47,089 bases of DNA from Pseudophaeobacter profundi (lineage in GTDB: Bacteria > Pseudomonadota > Alphaproteobacteria > Rhodobacterales > Rhodobacteraceae). The notes below the pieces were generated by a model. That model did no database searches. It was not told where the DNA came from and saw nothing but the letters and a program-made list of their open reading frames with translations. Position numbers and translations under genes: made by a program. Shown in pieces: positions 25,684 through 32,627 of this stretch. The stretch lies in the NCBI RefSeq assembly GCF_029697505.1, contig NZ_JARJEF010000018.1, forward strand, positions 1 through 47,089, read 5' to 3'. Every line of letters begins with the position of its first letter. Position 1 is the first letter of the stretch.

Positions 25684-26043
25684 TCAATTCTGGTCGGCGC
25701 GCGCTCTCTTGTAGGCGTTCAGCCCGCCGGCAATGAACTTGGCGTTGTGATAGCCCATGTCCTGAAGCGTCGCGGCGGACAGCGCTCCGCGATTGAACGC
25801 ATTGCAGTAGCAAAGGATCGTCGCATCGAGATCCGGCAACGAACTTTCGACATTCATTTCCAGCTTGCCGCGGCTGATGTTCAATGACCCGGGGATATGC
25901 CCCGCGTCATGTTCTTCTTTGTCGCGGATATCGAGCGCAATGGCCCCTTCCGCGATCAGCTCATCCACATCCGTCGCCTCAACGGAGCAGACCTTTGCCT
26001 GTGCCGCATCTGCGAGTGCCTGGAATTTCTCGGTGTAGGCCAT
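25684..26043 (-). CDS. Single-domain rhodanese-like sulfurtransferase
   Basis: A 119-residue rhodanese domain. The CH2A-like segment ALDIRDKEEHDAGHIPGSLN and the active loop C80-N-A-F-N-R85 after ILCY are present, with G following. The active-site cysteine is kept, so it should transfer sulfane sulfur, for example from persulfide to sulfite giving thiosulfate. It is in the sulfur operon between the MBL-fold protein and the membrane-anchored unknown. Confidence 0.88.
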   Translation of the reverse strand: MAYTEKFQALADAAQAKVCSVEATDVDELIAEGAIALDIRDKEEHDAGHIPGSLNISRGKLEMNVESSLPDLDATILCYCNAFNRGALSAATLQDMGYHNAKFIAGGLNAYKRARADQN

Positions 26044-26076
26044 TGTTTTGTTCCTGTTCGTATGCCCGGTTCGGGA

Positions 26077-26667
26077 TTAGTGGGTTTCCCCGTTTGCCAT
26101 CATCATGTCGTGCACAGCAGCCATGCCGCGATCAGACATGTCACTCACTTCCGCGACGTGCTTCTGAAGTGCTGCCACGACTTCAGGCTCGCTCGAGGTT
26201 TGCAGCACTATCAATCCGTCATCGGTGACTTCGATATCCGATGCGATGCTTTCGCCGCGTAGGAAGAAGATGTCCAACGTGGGGCTCTGGATCATGATTT
26301 CCGGATCGTCGAGCTGGCCGACACGGTCGATCATTCCGACAGCGTGGCTGACAAGGACGTTCATGACTTCCGGGTCTGAAGATCGTGTCACCGTGCGGAT
26401 GCCGTTCGGCAGGTTTTCGACTTCACGGGTGATCGTGGCAAAGCTACGGAACATGATCGCAAGCTCGGCACTTTCTTCCGGTGTAGCGTTCTTGCCGCGA
26501 AGTCCCGGCAGGATGACCTCGTCATGGTCCGCGCCATTGGCACCATGCCTGTTCATCCCAGACGTCATTCTATGCCCACTTTGGGACATCGCCATAAAGG
26601 CACCACCTGCCCCGATGCCCAAAGCGATTACGAGACCGGCGATTGTAAACACTGTGCTGCGTTTCAA
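26077..26667 (-). CDS. Membrane-anchored protein of unknown function in the sulfur operon
   Basis: A 196-residue protein with an N-terminal membrane anchor (STVFTIAGLVIALGIGAGGA), a histidine/methionine-rich segment (SGHRMTSGMNRHGANGADHDE), and a periplasmic helical domain that ends in MSDRGMAAVHDMMMANGETH. The His/Met-rich segment could bind metal. The start is TTG at 26667, overlapping the stop of the upstream YeeE-like gene as TTGA; there is no ATG. The C-terminus is helical and rich in charged pairs. I do not recognise the family. Confidence 0.65.
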   Translation of the reverse strand: MKRSTVFTIAGLVIALGIGAGGAFMAMSQSGHRMTSGMNRHGANGADHDEVILPGLRGKNATPEESAELAIMFRSFATITREVENLPNGIRTVTRSSDPEVMNVLVSHAVGMIDRVGQLDDPEIMIQSPTLDIFFLRGESIASDIEVTDDGLIVLQTSSEPEVVAALQKHVAEVSDMSDRGMAAVHDMMMANGETH

Positions 26668-27095
26668 GACGCCACCCGCGCCGGCTGGAACGGGGCAATA
26701 AGGCGGCGCAGGTAAAAACCTACTGCAACTGCCACCAAGAACAACGCAACCTCCCAGCGTCCGGTCCCTAGGGCAGGAATGGCCGCGCCGGGGCAAAAGC
26801 CCGCAATGCCCCAGCCAATCCCGAACAGAGCCGAACCGCCAATGAGCTTCACGTCGATATCTGACCCGTTCGGAATCTGGAATCGTCCGCCAAAAAGTGG
26901 TGCGTTGCGTCGCCAGACAAGACGATAGCCAATAAAGGTGACGACGAGAGCGCCCCCCATGACGAAGGCAAGACTTGGATCCCACGTTCCCGCCACGTCG
27001 AAAAAGTTCAGGACCTTCGCCGGATCCATCATGCCGGAAACGGCAATTCCCGACCCAAAAACAAGACCTGTGATAAGGGCAAAAATAAGCTTCAT
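26664..27095 (-). CDS. YeeE/YedE-family sulfur transporter, small half (DUF6691-like)
   Basis: A 143-residue membrane protein with four hydrophobic segments and the YeeE/YedE signature GIGWGIAGFCPGAAIPALG (C101). Its partner is the gene at 27099, separated by 3 bases. Full-length YeeE (TsuA) imports thiosulfate by passing it along cysteines; split pairs like these are thought to do the same together. Here it would move a sulfur compound for the cluster. Confidence 0.85.
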   Translation of the reverse strand: MKLIFALITGLVFGSGIAVSGMMDPAKVLNFFDVAGTWDPSLAFVMGGALVVTFIGYRLVWRRNAPLFGGRFQIPNGSDIDVKLIGGSALFGIGWGIAGFCPGAAIPALGTGRWEVALFLVAVAVGFYLRRLIAPFQPARVAS

Positions 27096-27098
27096 GGA

Positions 27099-27530
27099 TC
27101 AGGCTCCAAACACGTGGCGAACAATAAAGACGGTGATTGCGGCGGTCGCCATAAAGGTTGGCACGGCAACAATTGACCGGATCGAGAGGCGGGACAGACC
27201 GCATACACCGTGACCGGACGTGCAACCGGACCCGAGGCTTGCTCCAAGGCCAACGATGACGCCTCCGATGGCGATCATCGCGGGGCTTACTGGCACGTTG
27301 ACCGCAGGCATGGTGCCGGTCACAGCAAAGATCGCAAGTGGCGCAAGGATCATGCCAGCGATCAGCGCCAGCCGCCACGACAGTTCATCGCGGTTTTCAA
27401 AGAACAGCGCGCCGGACATGATCCCAGTTGCACCAAAAATACGGCCCAAACCGAGCATCAACAGAACAGCGCCGAAGCCAATGGCGAGGCCCCCACCAAA
27501 GGACGCGAATGGAGTGAACACGGTTTCCAT
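27099..27530 (-). CDS. YeeE/YedE-family sulfur transporter, half with GCTSGHG motif
   Basis: A 143-residue membrane protein with about four helices. It has the canonical YeeE motif SGCTSGHGVCGLSRLS (C103 and C110). These cysteines relay the sulfur atom during transport in the characterised homologue. It pairs with the downstream gene at 26664. The start ATG 27530 overlaps the region of the DUF2892 stop with a one-base gap. Confidence 0.88.
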   Translation of the reverse strand: METVFTPFASFGGGLAIGFGAVLLMLGLGRIFGATGIMSGALFFENRDELSWRLALIAGMILAPLAIFAVTGTMPAVNVPVSPAMIAIGGVIVGLGASLGSGCTSGHGVCGLSRLSIRSIVAVPTFMATAAITVFIVRHVFGA

Positions 27531-27531
27531 A

Positions 27532-27747
27532 TCAGCAGCTCCGGCAGGTCTTGAGGCCGAGCACCGAATAGATCGGGCAAAGTTTCAGCGTCGAGGTCGC
27601 CAGCATGACAACGCCGATCACGGCTGCGCCGTATTTGTAAAGCGTTGCGTCAAAAAACGAGATGCCGCTGAAGAATGCGAGATAGAGAAGCACGATGCCA
27701 AGCGCAGCGCGCAGGATGCGGTCGATGGTTCCAACATTGGTGGTCAT
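27532..27747 (-). CDS. Small DUF2892-family membrane protein
   Basis: A 71-residue protein with two hydrophobic helices (RAALGIVLLYLAFFSG; YKYGAAVIGVVMLATSTL) and the typical DUF2892 start NVGTIDRILRA and end CPIYSVLGLKTC, including two cysteines. DUF2892 domains occur in the membrane part of YgaP-type rhodaneses. It is the first gene of the minus-strand sulfur operon. I choose ATG 27747 because GGAGAAAACC is directly upstream; a TTG at 27759 would include that ribosome site. Confidence 0.8.
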   Translation of the reverse strand: MTTNVGTIDRILRAALGIVLLYLAFFSGISFFDATLYKYGAAVIGVVMLATSTLKLCPIYSVLGLKTCRSC

Positions 27748-27820
27748 GGTTTTCTCCAAATGTATAAGTTGACCCTGATATATAAGTTCAAGTCGCTACG
27801 TTCAGTGATAATGTCACCCA
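27748..27820. promoter_or_regulatory. Divergent promoter region of the sulfur operon
   Basis: This 73-bp AT-rich gap separates the minus-strand sulfur operon from the plus-strand genes. It holds two direct copies of TATAAGTT (27763-27770 and 27781-27788, 18 bases apart) and the dyad GTGATAATGTCAC (27805-27817). All transcription of the roughly 8-kb minus operon must start here or internally. Confidence 0.6.
27805..27817. promoter_or_regulatory. Dyad GTGATAATGTCAC, candidate regulator site (copy 1)
   Basis: An imperfect palindrome related to GTGACATTGTCAC at 29936-29948 (11 of 13 identical). The half-site GTGA/TCAC resembles those of Crp/Fnr proteins, and a Crp/Fnr gene lies next to the second copy. 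It ends 3 bases before the ATG at 27821. Confidence 0.5.
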
Positions 27821-28180
27821 ATGACGAAAGATGTGGATCAGGCCCCAATCCAAGCCCGCGGAACCTACCGTCGCCTTCTTTGGGTGCTTCTGGTCGTGTC
27901 AGCTCTCGCAACCGTCTGCTTCACCGTCCGCGGTGTCGTTCAGTTCGTGTATTGGTCCGACCCGGCGCATCGCGATCAGACCCTCGAACCGTGGATGCCA
28001 ATCGGCTTTGTCGCGAGATCCTACGGTGTCGAACGGGAAGCGCTTGCCAGGGCACTCGAATTGCCCCCCGAATCGCTTAGAAGTTTGTCGCTTCAAGACC
28101 TTGCCGAAATGCGCGGCAAAGGCTTTGAAGACATGTTTCGTGAGGTTGAAACGGCCATCCAAGACCTCCGATCAGAATGA
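27821..28180 (+). CDS. Single-pass membrane protein, unknown function
   Basis: A 119-residue protein with one membrane helix (about 17-42, RRLLWVLLVVSALATVCFTV) and a C-terminal cytosolic or periplasmic domain: LEPWMPIGFVARSYGVERE, then SLRSLSLQDLAEMRGKGF, a helix-hairpin-like pattern. No ribosome site precedes ATG 27821; the dyad at 27805-27817 is in the way, suggesting a leaderless transcript or another start. It overlaps the DedA gene by ATGA. It is found beside a DedA gene here, so it may act with it. Not recognised as a named family. Confidence 0.6.
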   Translation: MTKDVDQAPIQARGTYRRLLWVLLVVSALATVCFTVRGVVQFVYWSDPAHRDQTLEPWMPIGFVARSYGVEREALARALELPPESLRSLSLQDLAEMRGKGFEDMFREVETAIQDLRSE

Positions 28181-28776
28181 CGGAACTCCTCCTCAACGCG
28201 TTGCCGACCTACGGATTGCCCGCACTTTCCATAGTTATACTTGTCGCAAGTTTCGGCATTCCTTTGCCCGCGTCGATGCTCCTCCTCCTGTCCGGTGCCT
28301 TCGTCGCCACCGGCGATCTTCCGGTCTTGCAAACCGTCGGTGTTGCATTCGGATCCGCTGTGATCGGCGACAATGTCGGCTTCCTTCTCGGGCGATACGC
28401 GTCTGGTCTGCTTGCGGGTCACGCCGAGGCGACCAAGAAGGTCGGCAGCTACCTGCAAGAGCGTGGTGCTTGGGCCATCTTCCTCAGCCGATGGCTGGTT
28501 GCGCCCCTTGGTCCGGCTATCAATCTCGCCGCTGGTGCCAGTGGAGTGTCTTGGCGCAGGTTTCTTGTGCCCGAACTGGCGGGAGAGGTCGTTTGGGTTG
28601 GCCTCTATGTATCGCTCGGTGCAGTCTTCGGGCACGCGCTCACAATGGTCTCCGACGCACTGTCGACCTTGATTGGATTGGCGACGTCGCTGACGCTCAT
28701 GTTGTTCACGATAAAGTTGCTGCGGCGGCGTGTAGCTAGGGGGCGCAAATCAATCACTTTCGGCGAGAGTTCTTAA
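28177..28776 (+). CDS. DedA-family membrane protein
   Basis: A 199-residue protein of the DedA/SNARE-associated family, with the reentrant features GIPLPASMLLLLSGAF and FLSRWLVAPLGPAINLAAGA (family motif F-x-R-x-x-P) and several membrane helices. DedA proteins act as lipid scramblase-like transporters and affect membrane potential. The 3' end overlaps the 3' end of the convergent Crp/Fnr gene by 27 bases (28750-28776). Confidence 0.85.
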   Translation: MTELLLNALPTYGLPALSIVILVASFGIPLPASMLLLLSGAFVATGDLPVLQTVGVAFGSAVIGDNVGFLLGRYASGLLAGHAEATKKVGSYLQERGAWAIFLSRWLVAPLGPAINLAAGASGVSWRRFLVPELAGEVVWVGLYVSLGAVFGHALTMVSDALSTLIGLATSLTLMLFTIKLLRRRVARGRKSITFGESS

Positions 28777-29415
28777 GCGCGGTTTGTCCAAGACCGCGAT
28801 CCGTCCTCGCGATTGCGCAATGAGCCCACGCTTCTGGAAATCGTTTAAGACGCGCGAAATGACCTCCCGGGCCGTGCCAAGTTCGCTTGCGATCTGCTGA
28901 TGAGTCGCGGTGATTTCCTTGTCCACTCCAACAAGAGCGAGGAGCCGTTCCGCAAGGCGCACATCGATTCTGCCGAAAGCGACGTCATCGACGACACGCA
29001 ACAAATCGATGAGACGCTGGGAATATGCAACGAAAACAAAGTTCCGGAAGTCCGGTTCGTCGGCCACAAGGTTATCGAACGACAGCTTGGGAAGCACAAT
29101 GACGGTAATGTCCGTTTCGGCAATTCCTTCTGCGTTGTAGGCTTCCTCGGCGAGCATACAGGCAGTCGTCAGGACGCAACTTTCACCGGCATCAACACGA
29201 TAGAGAACGATATCGCGCCCATTGTCCGACGATTGCGAAACCCGGATCGTACCTTCGAACAGGAACAGAAGGCTGTCGGGGACATTGTTCTGGCCAAAGA
29301 CCTGATGACCCTTCTGATAGGTTCGAACCTGCGCGACCTGCAACAAGCGATTTCGCACGGTCTGCGGCAATGCCTTCGTTCCCCGAAAGCGCTCCGTCCA
29401 GTCTTCGGCGCTCAT
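28750..29415 (-). CDS. Crp/Fnr-family transcription regulator with paired cysteines
   Basis: A 221-residue regulator: N-terminal cyclic-nucleotide-binding-like sensor (about 20-140) and C-terminal HTH (about 165-205, THQQIASELGTAREVISRVL). It lacks the four-cysteine N-terminus of FNR. Instead C80 and C86 in AGESCVLTTACML lie in the ligand pocket region, a feature of sulfane-sulfur- or thiol-responsive members (inference). It overlaps the Rrf2 gene by ATGA, so both are co-translated. The dyads at 27805 and 29936 are its most likely targets. Confidence 0.87.
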   Translation of the reverse strand: MSAEDWTERFRGTKALPQTVRNRLLQVAQVRTYQKGHQVFGQNNVPDSLLFLFEGTIRVSQSSDNGRDIVLYRVDAGESCVLTTACMLAEEAYNAEGIAETDITVIVLPKLSFDNLVADEPDFRNFVFVAYSQRLIDLLRVVDDVAFGRIDVRLAERLLALVGVDKEITATHQQIASELGTAREVISRVLNDFQKRGLIAQSRGRIAVLDKPRLRTLAESD

Positions 29416-29882
29416 TGGGCTCTCCGCATCGGTACGACGAGGCCCTCTTCGATGGGCGCGATCCGCGCTAGCAGTTCACCCTTGTTTGAGGCGATGTCCG
29501 CAAGCGTCAGATCGTCCAACACGGCCATGAAGGCGCGCGTGGCCTTTTGCAGCGCGCGTGACAGCTTGCAAATCCCGATCAGAGGACATGTGTTGACCGC
29601 CGGGTTGAAACACTCGACCAGATCAAGCGGGCCTTCAGTCAACCGCACCACATCGCCTACGATGATATCCTCTGGCGCTTTGGCGAGCTTGAACCCGCCA
29701 CCCCTGCCCCGCTGAGTCTCCAGATAGCCAGCACGCCCCAACTCATGGACGATCTTGACGATATGCGGACGCGCTAACCCGTGCACCTTCACGACATCGT
29801 CCACGCGGATCAGATTTGGTGCCTTGAGTGCGGCAAGTTGAAGCGATCGCAGCGCATAATTCGAATAAGCTGTAAGTTTCAT
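29412..29882 (-). CDS. NsrR-like Rrf2-family regulator
   Basis: A 156-residue Rrf2 protein. An N-terminal winged HTH (about 1-70, MKLTAYSNYALRSL; HIVKIVHELGRAGYLETQRG) is followed by the cluster ligands C91-X7-C99-X5-C105 in the segment ECFNPAVNTCPLIGICKLSR. Such Fe-S regulators sense NO, iron status or redox. It is the first gene of a two-gene regulatory operon with the Crp/Fnr gene. The dyad AAGATATAA-N5-ATATAACTT just upstream (29900-29922) is a probable binding site. Confidence 0.87.
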   Translation of the reverse strand: MKLTAYSNYALRSLQLAALKAPNLIRVDDVVKVHGLARPHIVKIVHELGRAGYLETQRGRGGGFKLAKAPEDIIVGDVVRLTEGPLDLVECFNPAVNTCPLIGICKLSRALQKATRAFMAVLDDLTLADIASNKGELLARIAPIEEGLVVPMRRAQ

Positions 29883-29899
29883 CTTGCCCTCCTTTTATG

Positions 29900-29922
29900 A
29901 AGATATAATTCGCATATAACTT
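29900..29922. promoter_or_regulatory. Candidate Rrf2/NsrR operator
   Basis: AAGATATAA-N5-ATATAACTT: the outer pattern AAG-W-TATA / TATA-W-CTT is symmetric. It lies 18 bases upstream of the Rrf2 start codon and resembles the E. coli NsrR half-site AAGATGC in its outer bases. Autoregulation is inferred. Confidence 0.45.
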
Positions 29923-29935
29923 ATTTTTGCGCAAG

Positions 29936-29948
29936 GTGACATTGTCAC
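29936..29948. promoter_or_regulatory. Dyad GTGACATTGTCAC, candidate regulator site (copy 2)
   Basis: A perfect dyad with 6-base arms (GTGACA, TGTCAC) and a single central T. It sits between the divergent Rrf2/Crp-Fnr operon and the peroxiredoxin gene, about 64 bases before the peroxiredoxin ATG. It matches copy 1 at 27805-27817. Confidence 0.55.
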
Positions 29949-30005
29949 TGAGTTCATGGCGCCCGAGCCTTAGATGCCGTGACATAACATGAAAGGAAAA
30001 CGAAA

Positions 30006-30644
30006 ATGACCCTGCTTCTTGGAGACATCGTCCCCGATTTCACCGCGGACACAACACTTGGCCCGATCTCATTCCATGACTGGATTGGCGATGACTGGGC
30101 CTTCTTCTTCAGCCACCCTGCGGATTTCACGCCCGTCTGCACCACCGAAATGGGTCGGACTTCGCAGTTGAGCGCCGAGTTCACCAAGCGCGGCGTGAAG
30201 CCCATCGGGCTGAGCACCGACACCGTGGAAGAGCACCTCAAGTGGATCGAGGATGTCAACGACACGCAGAATACCACACTGCGCTTCCCGATCGTGGCCG
30301 ATGCCGATTGCAAGATCGCGAAGCTGTATGAGATGATTCACCCCGCCCAATCCGAAACCGCAGCGGTGCGGTCTGTCTTCATCATCGACAGCAACAAGAC
30401 GCTGCGTTTGACGATGACCTACCCGATGAGTGTGGGTCGCAATTTCGACGAGATCCTGCGTGTGATCGATGCGCTTAAGATCGGCGATGAAATGGGCGTT
30501 GCCCTACCGGCCGACTGGCGTCCCGGCGATCATGCGATCATTCCGCCCAGCCTGTCTGATGCAGATGCTCAGACGAAGTTCCCACAAGGGTTCCAAACCC
30601 TTCGCCCCTATTTGCGGACGGTGGATATCGGACCCAAAGGCTAG
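30006..30644 (+). CDS. 1-Cys peroxiredoxin (Prx6-like)
   Basis: A 212-residue peroxiredoxin. The active site is HPADFTPVCTTE with peroxidatic C45 and T42; the C-terminal extension (DWRPGDHAIIPPSLSDADAQ) is that of the Prx6 group. There is no resolving cysteine in the usual place; C102 in DADCKIAKLY is the only other one. The enzyme would reduce peroxides or handle persulfides beside the sulfur genes. The ribosome site GAAAGGAAAACGAAA precedes the ATG. It opens the plus-strand arm that continues to the oxidase genes. Confidence 0.92.
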   Translation: MTLLLGDIVPDFTADTTLGPISFHDWIGDDWAFFFSHPADFTPVCTTEMGRTSQLSAEFTKRGVKPIGLSTDTVEEHLKWIEDVNDTQNTTLRFPIVADADCKIAKLYEMIHPAQSETAAVRSVFIIDSNKTLRLTMTYPMSVGRNFDEILRVIDALKIGDEMGVALPADWRPGDHAIIPPSLSDADAQTKFPQGFQTLRPYLRTVDIGPKG

Positions 30645-30699
30645 CGCGACCTCTAGTCCGGTGAAAACCAATCGAATTTACCCCAGAAAGGACACTCTT

Positions 30700-31131
30700 A
30701 TGAAGAGAATTCTATCAGTCATTGCGGCCACACTCGGGATCACCGCGTCAGCGCAGGCACAAGAAATGCCTGATCTCGTAACAATCCTGGCGTCGGACGA
30801 ACCACAGACACAGCTGATGAGCATGGTGCTGAGCGCGCAGGCGCTACAGCAGGGCGCTGATGTGCATATTTTGCTATGCGGTCCCGCAGGCGACCTCGCA
30901 CTGATCGACGCTCCTGCCTCGGCGACAGCACCGCAGCAGCCACGGGGAATGAGTCCACAGGGCCTGATGCAATCGATTATGCAAAATGGTGCGACTGTAG
31001 AGGTTTGTGCGATCTATCTGCCCAATAATGGCGTCGGTCAAGATGCGCTGCTCGACGGCATTTCCGCTGCTGATCCAGCGGAACTGGCGGCACGCCTGCT
31101 CGCACCGAATACACGGATAATGTCCAACTGA
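30700..31131 (+). CDS. Exported DsrE-like sulfur relay protein
   Basis: A 143-residue protein with a signal peptide (MKRILSVIAATLGITASAQA) and a DsrE/F fold (LVTILASDEPQTQLMSMVLS; VHILLCGPAGDLAL; VEVCAIYLPNNGVGQDALLD). C117 in EVCAIY is at the place of the sulfur-carrying cysteine of DsrE, and another cysteine is in ILLCGP. A periplasmic location differs from cytosolic DsrE proteins. ATG 30700 has GAAAGGAC upstream. It lies between peroxiredoxin and the oxidase genes. Confidence 0.82.
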   Translation: MKRILSVIAATLGITASAQAQEMPDLVTILASDEPQTQLMSMVLSAQALQQGADVHILLCGPAGDLALIDAPASATAPQQPRGMSPQGLMQSIMQNGATVEVCAIYLPNNGVGQDALLDGISAADPAELAARLLAPNTRIMSN

Positions 31132-31156
31132 CCCGAATGACAGAACAACAGTGTGC

Positions 31157-31177
31157 GGGGCCAAGCGAATTGGCCCC
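31157..31177 (+). other. Strong hairpin upstream of the oxidase operon
   Basis: GGGGCCAA-GCGAA-TTGGCCCC: a perfect 8-bp stem with a 5-base loop, between the DsrE-like gene and the oxidase subunit I gene. No U-run follows (TCTAAGC), so it is probably a partial terminator, processing site or mRNA stabiliser separating the two transcript parts. Confidence 0.45.
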
Positions 31178-31202
31178 TCTAAGCTAACCAAAGGGATCCA
31201 CA

Positions 31203-32615
31203 ATGCTTGACGGCTTTTCCGCAGAGACTTTGGCCCGTGTGCAATTCGCTTTCACGGTGTCCTTCCATATCATCTTTCCGGCTTTTTCCATCGGGCTGGC
31301 CAGCTATTTGGCCGTCCTCAATGGTCTGTATCTTCGGACGCGGGATGAAACCTATCTGACGCTCTTCACCTATTGGAAGAAGATCTTTGCGGTCGCCTTT
31401 GGCATGGGCGTCGTGTCAGGCATCGTGATGTCCTATCAGTTCGGAACCAACTGGTCCGTATTCTCGGACAAGGCGGGGCCGGTTGTGGGTCCACTTATGG
31501 CATACGAAGTCCTCTCAGCCTTTTTTCTCGAGGCGGGTTTCCTTGGCATCATGCTATTTGGCCGAGAGCGCGTGGGCGAGAAACTTCACATGTTCGCCAC
31601 GGCCATGGTGGCCTTTGGAACGCTGATGTCCGCAACCTGGATTTTGAGCGTCAATAGCTGGATGCAGACACCAGCGGGATTCTCCATCAACGAGGTTGGC
31701 CAGTTCGTGCCGGAGAACTGGTGGGAAATCGTTTTCAACCCCTCCTTCCCTTATCGCCTATCGCATATGGTCCTTGCCGCGTTCCTTACCACGGCGCTGG
31801 TTGTCGGTGCAGTTGGTGCATTGCACCTGCTGCGTGACAAGACCGACAAGGAAGCGCGGCGCATGTTCTCAATGGCAATGTGGATGGCAGTGATCGTAAC
31901 GCCGATCCAGATCTTCGCCGGCCACGAACATGGGCTCAACACTCTCGAACACCAGCCCGTCAAGATCATGGCCATGGAAGGTCATTATGAAAGCCATCCA
32001 GAAGGTTGGGCACCGCTTTATCTCTTCGGCATCCCAAATGATGCCGAGCAACGTCTGGATTATGCGGTTGGCATTCCCGGATTGGGCAATCTGATCTTCG
32101 AAAAGCCGCTCGACAAGGCCGTCATGGGGCTCGACACCATTCCGGACGAAGATCAACCGCCGGTGTTCATCGTGTTCTGGTCATTCCGCGTGATGGTCGG
32201 GCTCGGGTTCCTGATGCTGGGTCTTGGGGCTTGGTCCGCGTGGGCGCGCTGGCGCGGTCAACTCTACACGTCGCCATGGCTGCACGGTGCAAGTATCGCC
32301 ATGGGGCCGACTGGGTTCATCGCAGTCCTTGCCGGGTGGATCACAACCGAGGTCGGCCGTCAGCCCTACACTGTCTACGGCCTGCTGCGCACCTCCGACA
32401 GTTTGGCGCCCGTAGAAGCGCCGGCAGTCGCGGCATCGTTGGTTGCCTTCGTCATTGTGTATTTCGCCGTCTTCGGTGCCGGCACCTTCTACCTGATGCG
32501 CATGATGAACAAACGTCCCGCGACCCCCAAGCTTGGCTTGCGCGACGGGCCGATCCGGACCGCCGGGATCACCCCTGTCGCACAAACCAACCCAGAAGCC
32601 ATTCCCGGCGAATAA
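31203..32615 (+). CDS. cioA: Cyanide-insensitive bd-type quinol oxidase subunit I
   Basis: A 470-residue CydA-family protein. The heme b595 ligand is H22 (VSFHIIFPAF), and the quinol loop is short (GHEHGLNTLEHQPVKIMAME), as in the CIO group rather than the long-loop E. coli CydA. WITTEVGRQPYTVYGLLRT is the conserved late motif. The enzyme oxidises ubiquinol and reduces O2 to water; bd oxidases tolerate sulfide and cyanide that inhibit aa3 and cbb3 oxidases. It is followed by subunit II after 12 bases. Confidence 0.93.
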   Translation: MLDGFSAETLARVQFAFTVSFHIIFPAFSIGLASYLAVLNGLYLRTRDETYLTLFTYWKKIFAVAFGMGVVSGIVMSYQFGTNWSVFSDKAGPVVGPLMAYEVLSAFFLEAGFLGIMLFGRERVGEKLHMFATAMVAFGTLMSATWILSVNSWMQTPAGFSINEVGQFVPENWWEIVFNPSFPYRLSHMVLAAFLTTALVVGAVGALHLLRDKTDKEARRMFSMAMWMAVIVTPIQIFAGHEHGLNTLEHQPVKIMAMEGHYESHPEGWAPLYLFGIPNDAEQRLDYAVGIPGLGNLIFEKPLDKAVMGLDTIPDEDQPPVFIVFWSFRVMVGLGFLMLGLGAWSAWARWRGQLYTSPWLHGASIAMGPTGFIAVLAGWITTEVGRQPYTVYGLLRTSDSLAPVEAPAVAASLVAFVIVYFAVFGAGTFYLMRMMNKRPATPKLGLRDGPIRTAGITPVAQTNPEAIPGE

Positions 32616-32627
32616 GGAGTATAGTCC

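Noticed and set aside
29941-29952. Shared 12-mer ATTGTCACTGAG between the Rrf2-Prx gap and the IS21 end at 46975
   Set aside because: The match does not extend, the surrounding sequences differ, and the 29941 copy is explained by the GTGACATTGTCAC dyad; probably chance.
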